Shown piece after piece: positions 13,926 to 20,632 of a stretch of 22,849 bases of DNA. This stretch comes from an uncultured Clostridia bacterium. GTDB lineage: Bacteria > Bacillota > Clostridia > TANB77 > CAG-508. The first letter of the stretch is position 1; each line of letters starts with the position of its first letter. Below the pieces are notes generated by a model. It made no database searches, had not been told where the DNA came from, and saw only the letters and a list, made by a program, of their open reading frames with translations. The position numbers and the translations under genes are program-made. Where the stretch lies: positions 1 through 22,849 of the forward strand of contig CALXAS010000002.1 of assembly GCA_944386315.1 (NCBI GenBank), in the 5' to 3' direction.

Positions 13926-15242
13926 ATGATTTCACAATTGATAATTTTATTAATATTAATTCTTGTAAATGGCTATTTTGCGGCAACAGAAATGGCTTTT
14001 ATTTCTTTAAATGATGCCAAAATTGAAAAACAAGCAAAAGAGGGTAATAAAAAAGCAAAACAAATTGAAAAAATGTTAAATAATCCTAGTAAATTTTTAG
14101 CAACCATTCAAATTGGAATTACCTTAGCAGGATTTTTATCTAGTGCGTTTGCATCAGATGCCTTTGCAGATATACTAGCACCAGCACTACATCAAATTTT
14201 TCCAAGTATTAGTATAGGAGTATTTCGTAGTATAGCTATCGTTATTATTACTATTATTTTATCCTTCTTTACTTTAGTATTTGGAGAATTAGTCCCAAAA
14301 AGACTAGCAATGAAATATTATGAAAAGATTTCCTTTGCAACAATAGGAATTATCAGAGCAATTTCTGTTGTAACAGCACCTTTTGTAAAAGTGCTTACGG
14401 TTTCTACCAATTTTGTTTCTAAAATATTTGGTATTTCAGAAAAAGAGGAAGAAATTGTAACAGAGGAAGAAATCCGCATGATGATAGATGAGGGAGAAGA
14501 AAAGGGAACAATTGGGCAAGAAGAAAAAGAAATGATAAATAATGTGTTTGAGTTTAATGATATTACAGCATCAGAAGTTATGACACATAGAACAGATGTA
14601 TATGCCATAGAAATTAATGAAAATATTTATGATATATTAGAAGAAATGGATAATTTGAAATATAGTAGAATACCAGTTTATGAAGAGACAATCGATGATA
14701 TTCAAGGTATTTTATTTGTAAAAGATTTATTAAAATATATGGGAGAAGGAAAACAAGTAAAAATAAAAGACATTATGAGAGAGGCATATTTTGTTTCAGA
14801 ATCAAAGCCAATTGATGAATTATTTAGAGACTTGCAAAAAAATAAAAAACAAATGGCAATTGTTATTGACGAATATGGTGGAACAGCAGGTCTTGTGACA
14901 ATGGAAGATTTACTAGAAGAAATTGTGGGAAACATTTTTGATGAATATGATGAAGAAGAAGCCGACTATCAAAAAATAGACGATAATACTTTCTTGATAA
15001 ATGGAAGCGTTTCTATTTATGAATTAAAGAAAATTTTGAAGGTAGATATTCCGGAAGGAGATTACGATACTTTATCTGGTTATCTACTGGAACTATTAGG
15101 AAGAGTACCAGATGAGACAGAAAAACCAGTAATAGAGACAAAAGAAGTAACCTATAAAATAGAGACCTATGAAGATAGAAGAATTGTATGGGTAAAAGCT
15201 TGTAAGAATCAAATTGTTGAAGAAGAAACAGAAGAAGATTAA
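13926..15242 (+). CDS. CNNM/HlyC-CorC family membrane protein (DUF21, CBS pair, CorC domain)
   Basis: This 438-aa protein is related to YhdP/YrkA/CorC and to CNNM magnesium transporters; Mg2+ (or Co2+) efflux is the likely role. The DUF21 membrane domain covers about 1-160, with the conserved NGYFAATEMAF at the start, NPSKFLATIQIGITLAGFL, and GELVPKRLA (120-128) after the third helix. Two CBS domains follow (about 215-272 and 280-338; VMTHRTDVYAIE, IDEYGGTAGLVTMEDLLEE). A C-terminal CorC/HlyC domain runs about 352-427. ATG at 13926 is the first in-frame start after a TGA, but the nearest purine-rich site (AGAGAGGAA, 13902-13910) is about 15 bases away. It is followed after 36 bases by a WG-repeat gene. 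Confidence 0.92.
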   Translation: MISQLIILLILILVNGYFAATEMAFISLNDAKIEKQAKEGNKKAKQIEKMLNNPSKFLATIQIGITLAGFLSSAFASDAFADILAPALHQIFPSISIGVFRSIAIVIITIILSFFTLVFGELVPKRLAMKYYEKISFATIGIIRAISVVTAPFVKVLTVSTNFVSKIFGISEKEEEIVTEEEIRMMIDEGEEKGTIGQEEKEMINNVFEFNDITASEVMTHRTDVYAIEINENIYDILEEMDNLKYSRIPVYEETIDDIQGILFVKDLLKYMGEGKQVKIKDIMREAYFVSESKPIDELFRDLQKNKKQMAIVIDEYGGTAGLVTMEDLLEEIVGNIFDEYDEEEADYQKIDDNTFLINGSVSIYELKKILKVDIPEGDYDTLSGYLLELLGRVPDETEKPVIETKEVTYKIETYEDRRIVWVKACKNQIVEEETEED

Positions 15243-15278
15243 AAAAGACCAATACTAAAGAAAGGAAGGATAGCAAAA

Positions 15279-17054
15279 ATGAAAAAACAAGGACAAGACA
15301 AAACAGCCAATCCAAAAAGCAAAAAAATAGGAATAGGGATAGGAATATTAGCTCTTTTGGTAATCGTAATAGTAGGAATATGTTTATGGATGGTTATGAC
15401 AGATAAAAGCTATGAAGTAGAAGAGGTAGGAGAACATCAATATTTTAAGTTATATCAACAGGAACAGTATGGAATTATTGATAGAAACGGTAATATTATT
15501 ATAGAACCACAGTACGACATGATTCAAATACCAAACCCTTCTAAAGCCATATTTATTTGCTATTCGAATTATCAATCAGGAAAAGAAGACTATCAAACAA
15601 TGGTAGTGAACGATAAAAAAGAAGTATTGTTTAGTAAATATGAACAAGTAACGGCTCTGGCTTTTAAAGATGCCAGTGTAGACGAAGTTCCTTTTGAAAA
15701 AAGTGTTTTACGTTATAAACAAAACGGAAAATATGGAATTATCGATTTTACTGGAAAAGAATTAACAAAGCCAATTTATGACTCTATTGAAAGTCTTTCT
15801 TATAAAGAGGGATGTTTAGTAGTAGAACAAGAAGGAAAGTATGGAGTTATCAATATAAAGGGAAAAGAAATGATACCAGTAGAATATGATAGCATTACAG
15901 CAGATGGCTATTATGAAGAAAGCACGAAATACCAAAAGGCAGGTTTTATAGTAGCCAACAAAACAGAACAAGGTTATCGCTATGGGTATATCACGTATCA
16001 GGGAGAAGAACTTTTAGAAGCAAAGTACAATGAAATAGATAGAGTAACAGATATAAAAGAAGATATCTATTTATTAGCCTTTGAAAATGGACAAGCAACT
16101 ATTAGAAAAAATAAAGAAGCGGTAACAGAAGAAAAATATGAAGAAGTAGAATATAATAGTAATCATGATATGTTTATTGTACAAAAGGCTGGAAAAGAAG
16201 GAGTTGTTACACGAGAAGGGCAAACGATATTACAGCCAGAATATAACACTGTGCTATTTGTGAATAATGGTATACAAGTACAAAAAGACGGTAATGTAGA
16301 ACTATATAATTTTCAAGGAGAAAAACAAGAACAAGAGGAAATTACTTATATTGCTGTAGAAAATACACCATATTGTATAGCAGTTCAAGAAGATCAACTT
16401 TATGGAGTAGTAGATGAAAATAAAAATCTTATTTTAGATAAAAAATATACCTATATAGAGTATGCTTTTGGTGACAATTTTATTGTAACAGAAGAAGGAA
16501 AAGTGGGTGTTGTAAATAGTAAGAGAGAACAAAAAATACCATCTACTTATGGTGTTATACAAAAATTAGAAAATAGCAATGTATTACAAGCAATTGATAC
16601 TACCACAAATACAACAGATTTATACAACGTAAATTTAGAAAAAGTAGCATCTTTTTCCAATGCTACAGTGTATGTGGAAGAGAATTATATCAAAATAAGT
16701 ACAGATACTCAAAGAGAATATTTTGATAAACAAGGAAACCAGTTACAAAATACGAGTATTTTTACAGAAAATACGCTATTTGCTTATCAAGAAAATGGCA
16801 AGTGGGGATTTAAAGATAAAGAAGGAAATACCATAATAGAGCCAATTTATGATATGGTAACAGAATGTAATGATTATGGATTTGCAGGAATAAAGCAGAA
16901 TGACAAATGGGGTGTAGTAGACAAAGAGGGAAATATTCTAGTAGAACCATCTTATAGCATAGATTGGGAGGAACCAGAGTTTATAGGAAAATATTGTAGA
17001 TTAAATTTTGGATATGGATTAGAGTATTATACAGATGAATTAGTAGAAGAATAA
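15279..17054 (+). CDS. Membrane-anchored WG-repeat protein
   Basis: This 591-aa protein has a basic N-terminus and one transmembrane helix (about 18-40), leaving a large C-terminal part outside the membrane. That part is built of about nine to ten WG repeats of roughly 25-30 residues, each reading like GKYGIID..GKEL..PIYDSI. The best are near residues 64, 146, 187, 381 and 505-560 (GKWGFKDKEGNTIIEPIYD, DKWGVVDKEGNILVEPSY). WG repeats are found in many bacterial surface or periplasmic proteins and have no general biochemical function assigned. It has its own ribosome binding site (AAAGGAAGGA) and sits between the CNNM protein and the PLP enzyme with gaps of 36 and 20 bases, so it is probably cotranscribed. 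The function is unknown. Confidence 0.85.
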   Translation: MKKQGQDKTANPKSKKIGIGIGILALLVIVIVGICLWMVMTDKSYEVEEVGEHQYFKLYQQEQYGIIDRNGNIIIEPQYDMIQIPNPSKAIFICYSNYQSGKEDYQTMVVNDKKEVLFSKYEQVTALAFKDASVDEVPFEKSVLRYKQNGKYGIIDFTGKELTKPIYDSIESLSYKEGCLVVEQEGKYGVINIKGKEMIPVEYDSITADGYYEESTKYQKAGFIVANKTEQGYRYGYITYQGEELLEAKYNEIDRVTDIKEDIYLLAFENGQATIRKNKEAVTEEKYEEVEYNSNHDMFIVQKAGKEGVVTREGQTILQPEYNTVLFVNNGIQVQKDGNVELYNFQGEKQEQEEITYIAVENTPYCIAVQEDQLYGVVDENKNLILDKKYTYIEYAFGDNFIVTEEGKVGVVNSKREQKIPSTYGVIQKLENSNVLQAIDTTTNTTDLYNVNLEKVASFSNATVYVEENYIKISTDTQREYFDKQGNQLQNTSIFTENTLFAYQENGKWGFKDKEGNTIIEPIYDMVTECNDYGFAGIKQNDKWGVVDKEGNILVEPSYSIDWEEPEFIGKYCRLNFGYGLEYYTDELVEE

Positions 17055-17074
17055 GAAAAGAGGAGTAACAAAAA

Positions 17075-18328
17075 ATGTACGAGATGTTGGGAATAAAACC
17101 AGAATTAGAGGCATGGGCTAAAAAACAGGAAGAGGAATTAAAAGAAAAATTCAAAGAAATAGAAGAAATAGGAGAGTATAATAGTGCAAAAGTTTTGCAT
17201 GCTTTGCAACAAAATCATATTTCAGAAATTCATTTTGGTTCTACTTCTGGTTATGGCTATAATGATATAGGAAGAGAAGCTATAGAAAAAGTATTTGCAC
17301 AAATATTTAGGGCAGAGGATGCCTTAGTAAGAGGACAGTTTATTTCTGGAACACATGCCTTAACAGTGGCCCTATTTGCCTTTTTAAGACCAGGGGATAC
17401 ACTGCTTAGCATTACAGGAAAACCATATGATACACTAGACGAGGTAATTGGCATAGTAGATAATCCAAGTTCTTTAAAATCTTATGGAGTAAACTTTGAA
17501 CAAATAGATTTAAACGAAGATGGAAGTTTTGCAATAGAAAAAATACAAGAACGCTTAAAAGAAAAAAGGATAAAACTAATCGAAATACAACGTTCAAAAG
17601 GATATAGTACAAGAAAAAGTATAGGAATACAAGCATTAGAAGAAGTGATTCAAAAAATTAGAGAAGTAGATAAAAATGTGATTATTATGATAGATAATTG
17701 CTATTGTGAATTTGTGGCAAAACAAGAACCTATAGAGGTAGGAGCTGATGTTGCCGTTGGGTCACTTATAAAAAACTTGGGAGCAGGAATTGCACCAAAT
17801 GGAGCCTATATTGTAGGAAGAAAAGATTTAGTGGAGCTTGCAGCAGAAAGGCTAACTGTACCGGGAGAAGGAAAAGAAGTAGGACCAACACTAGGCATTA
17901 ATAAATCCTTCTTACAAGGCATATTTATGGCACCATCTGTAGTAGTAGCTAGCTTAAAAACAGCAATTTTGGCTAGCAAATTATTAGAAAACTTAGGTTA
18001 TACAGTAGAGCCAAAACCTTTTGAAGAAAGAGCTGATATTGTACAAACTATTTTCATGCAATCACCAGAAAAGCTAATTGCTTTTTGTCAAGGTATACAA
18101 ATGGGTTCTCCTGTAGATTCTATGTCTATTCCAGAGCCATGGGATATGCCAGGATATACAGATAAAGTCATTATGGCAGCAGGAGCATTTACACAAGGGT
18201 CTTCTATAGAATTGTCTTGCGATGGTCCAATTCGCCCTCCTTATATTGCATTTTTGCAAGGTGGTCTTACTTACGAATACGGAAAGATAGGTGTATTAAA
18301 AGCAATTCAAAATATGAAAGAAATCTAG
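17075..18328 (+). CDS. ynbB: Methionine gamma-lyase-like PLP enzyme (YnbB/aluminium-resistance family)
   Basis: This 417-aa protein belongs to a fold-type I PLP family annotated as methionine gamma-lyase-related or aluminium resistance protein (Bacillus YnbB). The substrate is not established. Visible motifs are the N-terminal HFGSTSGYGYNDIGR; VRGQFISGTHAL, contributing to the cofactor phosphate site; IIMIDNCYCEF, with the Asp that contacts the pyridine nitrogen; and VGSLIKNLGAGIAPNGAYIVG, with the likely Schiff-base lysine K233. The C-terminus has GAFTQGSSIELSCDGPIRPPY, the usual ending of this family. AGAGGAG precedes the ATG. In Firmicutes this gene commonly lies near miaA, hfq and mutSL, matching the mutL about 2.3 kb downstream. 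There is no clear terminator before the flavoprotein gene that follows. Confidence 0.9.
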   Translation: MYEMLGIKPELEAWAKKQEEELKEKFKEIEEIGEYNSAKVLHALQQNHISEIHFGSTSGYGYNDIGREAIEKVFAQIFRAEDALVRGQFISGTHALTVALFAFLRPGDTLLSITGKPYDTLDEVIGIVDNPSSLKSYGVNFEQIDLNEDGSFAIEKIQERLKEKRIKLIEIQRSKGYSTRKSIGIQALEEVIQKIREVDKNVIIMIDNCYCEFVAKQEPIEVGADVAVGSLIKNLGAGIAPNGAYIVGRKDLVELAAERLTVPGEGKEVGPTLGINKSFLQGIFMAPSVVVASLKTAILASKLLENLGYTVEPKPFEERADIVQTIFMQSPEKLIAFCQGIQMGSPVDSMSIPEPWDMPGYTDKVIMAAGAFTQGSSIELSCDGPIRPPYIAFLQGGLTYEYGKIGVLKAIQNMKEI

Positions 18329-18386
18329 CTATACCTAGTATTTAAGTTTAATAATAATTTTATAGAAAAAATTGGGGGATAAAAAA

Positions 18387-19692
18387 ATGAAAGTAATTGT
18401 AATAGGCGGAGGACCTGCGGGGATGATGGCGGCTATAGAAACGGCAAAAGGAAAGAATGAAGTCATCTTATTAGAAAAGAAAGAGCGCTTGCGGAACAAA
18501 ATTATTAATTACAGGAAAAGGAAGATGTAATATTACTAGTAGTATTCCTATGGAAGAGTTTATCAAAAATATACCGGGAAACGGAAAATTCTTGTTTAGT
18601 GCTTTTAAACAATACACCAATGCAGATATTCTGCAGTTTTTAGAAGAGCAAGGAGTAAAAGTAAAAGAAGAAAGAGGAAACCGTATCTTTCCTGTAACAG
18701 ATAAATCTCAAACAGTGTTAGATGCTTTTTTGGAAAAATTAAGACAAGAAAAAGTAGAAATCAGAACCAATACAACAGTTCAAGAGATTATAGTAGAAGA
18801 AGGAATGGCAAAAGGAGTAAAAATAATAAAGGCAGACAAAGAGCAAATTCTATTAGCAGATAAAATTATTTTAGCAACAGGTGGAAAAAGCTACCCAGGA
18901 ACAGGCTCTACAGGAGATGGCTACAAAATGGCAGAAAAATTAGGACATCATGTTACTAAGATTTCCCCCTCCTTAGTACCAATTTGTGTAAATGATAAGG
19001 TAGAAATAGAAAACGAGTGTATGCAGCCTGCAGGATATACTTCGCTTCAATTTTGCAAAGAGTGCCAAGGGTTAAGTTTAAGAAATGTAGCTATCAAAAT
19101 AGAAGATAAACAAAAGCAGAAAACTATTTATGAAGATTTTGGAGAAATGCTATTTACTCATTTTGGTGTGTCAGGTCCGACTATATTAAGTGCTTCCGCT
19201 CATTTACTTCGTTATCCCAATTTAAAAGAGGCATTAGAAAAAGGAAATATCTTATTAACCATAGATTTAAAGCCGGCTTTGTCAGAAGAAAAACTAGATA
19301 ATCGTTTGTTACGAGATTTTGAAAAATACAAAAACAAAGAAATAAAAAATGGACTACAAGAATTACTACCACAAAAATTAATTTTACCAATGATTACTTT
19401 GTCAGGTATACCAGAAGACAAAAAAATCAATTTAATTACCAAACAAGAAAGAAAACAATTAGTAAACAGCATAAAACATTTAAAACTTACTTTAAAGGAT
19501 TTTAGACCAATAGAAGAAGCAATTGTAACAGCAGGAGGAATAGATACAAAAGAAATAGACCCTAAAACTATGGAATCTAAATTCGTAAAAAATTTGTATT
19601 TCGCAGGAGAAATCATCGATGTAGATGCCTATACAGGGGGATTTAATTTGCAAATTGCTTATTCCACAGGCTATGTGGCTGGAAAAGCATAG
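18387..19692 (+). pseudogene. HI0933/BaiN-family FAD-dependent oxidoreductase with one-base frameshift
   Basis: This is a flavoprotein of the HI0933 (aminoacetone oxidase/BaiN-like) family, about 434 aa if restored. ATG at 18387 follows a GGGGGA site and opens with MKVIVIGGGPAGMMAA, the FAD-binding GxGxxG loop. The frame then derails: LLEKKERL ends at 18491, one extra C lies at 18492, and the expected GTKLLITGKGRCNIT continues in the next frame from 18493. The second frame runs intact to the TAG at 19690-19692. It carries ILATGGKSYPGTGSTGDG and the family C-terminus VTAGGIDTKEIDP ... LYFAGEIIDVDAYTGGFNLQIAYSTGY. As written, translation stops after about 45 residues. The downstream frame has ATG at 18550, which lacks the FAD loop. 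It is either a recent mutation or a sequence/assembly error. Some relatives act in bile-acid metabolism, but this cannot be deduced here. Confidence 0.88.
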
Positions 19693-19700
19693 GTTTTGAC

Positions 19701-19736
19701 AAATGTCCCATTTAAGTCAGGGTTAAATGGACATTT
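19701..19736 (+). terminator. Hairpin after the flavoprotein gene
   Basis: AAATGTCC and ATTTAA (19701-19708, 19710-19715) pair with TTAAAT and GGACATTT (19723-19736), with one bulged C and a seven-base loop. It lies eight bases after the stop. The 3' side is A-rich, not T-rich, so it is a weak terminator or a 3' stabilising structure. Confidence 0.45.
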
Positions 19737-19820
19737 AAAAAATAATGTCGAAAATTATGGAAATAAGTTGCCAGCAAAAAGCGAAAATAGAGAATAAAAG
19801 AAAATAAAGAAACGATATGA

Positions 19821-19851
19821 TCCTCCTTGAAATAAGAAAAATCAAGGAGGA
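19821..19851 (+). promoter_or_regulatory. Hairpin that sequesters the Shine-Dalgarno of the small gene at 19859
   Basis: TCCTCCTTGA (19821-19830) is perfectly complementary to TCAAGGAGGA (19842-19851) across an eleven-base loop. The 3' arm contains the whole AGGAGG (19846-19851) of the next gene, whose ATG is at 19859. A weak -10 (TATGAT, 19816-19821) touches the 5' arm. The structure would block ribosome binding unless opened. Confidence 0.6.
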
Positions 19852-19858
19852 CAAATTC

Positions 19859-20045
19859 ATGTACGAACAAAAGAATAAACAAAGAGGAATCACAGGCAGA
19901 AGAAGAAAAACAAATGTCAGAATTGGTAGGTATATTAGAGGAAGTAACAGGGGGAGGATATAAAATTCCTTTTGATAAATTGTCTGATGAAGAAAAGGAT
20001 GCTTTTATTTATCCAGTATCTTATGAAAAGGTACTTAATGAGTAA
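19859..20045 (+). pseudogene. Small acidic protein of unknown function, one-base frameshift
   Basis: I do not recognise this product. ATG at 19859 has an excellent AGGAGG seven bases upstream, but its own frame gives a 34-aa basic peptide (MYEQKNKQRGITGRRRK...). Removing one A at about 19883 joins MYEQKNKQ to EESQAEEEKQMSELVGILEE and onward to the TAA at 20043-20045. The restored protein is a coherent 61-residue acidic protein with a short Gly run (VTGGGYKIPFDKLSDEE) and the tail FIYPVSYEKVLNE. An intact 43-aa ORF of the same frame begins at ATG 19914 but lacks a ribosome binding site. A very strong terminator follows. The damage matches those in the flavoprotein gene and the 20319-20439 gene. 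The joined product is an inference. Confidence 0.55.
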
Positions 20046-20066
20046 TAAGCTTCCATTTTAGAAAAG

Positions 20067-20105
20067 CGCTGTACCAATGTAAACTTACATTGGTACAGCG
20101 TTTTT
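20067..20105 (+). terminator. Very strong intrinsic terminator
   Basis: A 16-bp perfect stem (20067-20082 with 20085-20100) is followed by five T. It lies 21 bases past the small gene's stop. On the minus strand it lies just beyond the 42-aa Cys-rich gene, which ends at 20131, and is followed by CTTTTC, so it may serve both. Confidence 0.9.
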
Positions 20106-20130
20106 CATATTTTATGTTTGAGCAAAATAA

Positions 20131-20259
20131 CTAGCAGCATCCGCCACAATTGTTGTTTCCTCCACAACAGCAGCATATTAAAATTAAAACGATGATGATC
20201 CAGATGCAATCTCCACCGAAACCGCCGCATCCGCATCCGCAACCTCTGTTTTCTGGCAT
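20131..20259 (-). CDS. Small Cys/Gly-rich protein with hydrophobic core, possible spore-coat component
   Basis: This 42-aa protein has a Cys/Gly-rich head (MPENRGCGCGCGGFGGDC), a hydrophobic stretch (IWIIIVLILI) and a Cys-rich tail (CCCCGGNNNCGGCC). Eleven of 42 residues are cysteine. ATG at 20259 has AAGGAGGG about seven bases upstream, which supports real translation. Small proteins of this composition are common in spore-forming Firmicutes and resemble YjcZ-type sporulation proteins in layout. A coat or crust role is inferred from composition, not from a recognised domain. It is followed by the strong hairpin at 20067-20100. A second protein of the same style lies upstream on the same strand, and an 18-bp palindrome sits between them. 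Confidence 0.75.
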   Translation of the reverse strand: MPENRGCGCGCGGFGGDCIWIIIVLILICCCCGGNNNCGGCC

Positions 20260-20273
20260 AACTTTTCCCTCCT

Positions 20274-20291
20274 TTCAAAGTATACTTTGAA
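20274..20291. promoter_or_regulatory. 18-bp perfect palindrome upstream of the Cys-rich gene
   Basis: TTCAAAGTATACTTTGAA is identical to its reverse complement. It ends one base from the AAGGAGGG ribosome site of the 20131-20259 gene. It could be a dimer operator or, in RNA, a 7-bp stem with a TATA loop next to the Shine-Dalgarno. Confidence 0.55.
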
Positions 20292-20318
20292 CTTTTTTTA
20301 TCTTGCTAAGAGGTTTGG

Positions 20319-20439
20319 TTAGCAACCAGTGTTACAGCCACAGTTGCATCCGCATCCTCTGTTACCGTGAGCCGCAGAAAAGTAGCAAGAATAGGATAAT
20401 GAACCAAAGAATTTCACTGTTACATGAGCAATTTCCCAT
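20319..20439 (-). pseudogene. Second small Cys-rich hydrophobic protein, one-base frameshift
   Basis: ATG at 20439 has AGGAGG about eight bases upstream. It reads MGNCSCNSEILWFIILFLLLFCGSR before a TAA at 20362 (25 aa). Shifting by one base near 20367 replaces the early stop by GNRGCGCNCGCNTGC and the stop at 20319. The restored 39-aa protein has a Cys-containing head, a hydrophobic core (ILWFIILFLLLFC) and a Gly/Cys tail, the same plan as the neighbour at 20131-20259. The tail frame is too Cys/Gly-patterned to be chance. It is the third single-base insertion within 1.9 kb. The 25-aa form cannot be excluded as the real product. Confidence 0.55.
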
Positions 20440-20549
20440 TGAAAGTACCTCCTATCAGATTTTTCTTGTTCTTTAGTATGGTATATCTTATTCAAAAGAG
20501 AAAAAAGTGTTACTCTATGATACATATATAAAAAAATCACAAAAAAACC

Positions 20550-20579
20550 TATACAAAAATAAAAGAATAATGATATAAT
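20550..20579 (+). promoter_or_regulatory. Promoter of mutL
   Basis: TATACA (20550-20555), 18 bases, TATAAT (20574-20579) with TGA directly before the -10 (extended -10). The ATG is at 20633. The -35 is a partial match. Confidence 0.6.
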
Positions 20580-20632
20580 GCCAATGATAGAAAGAAAAAC
20601 AAAAAAAGGATAAATAGTAGGAGGAAAAATAA

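Noticed and set aside
19859..19960. Programmed ribosomal frameshift in the small acidic gene
   Set aside because: The needed change is +1 and no X-XXY-YYZ slippery site or known +1 shift context is in phase; the neighbouring genes show the same kind of single-base insertion, so mutation or sequence error is simpler.
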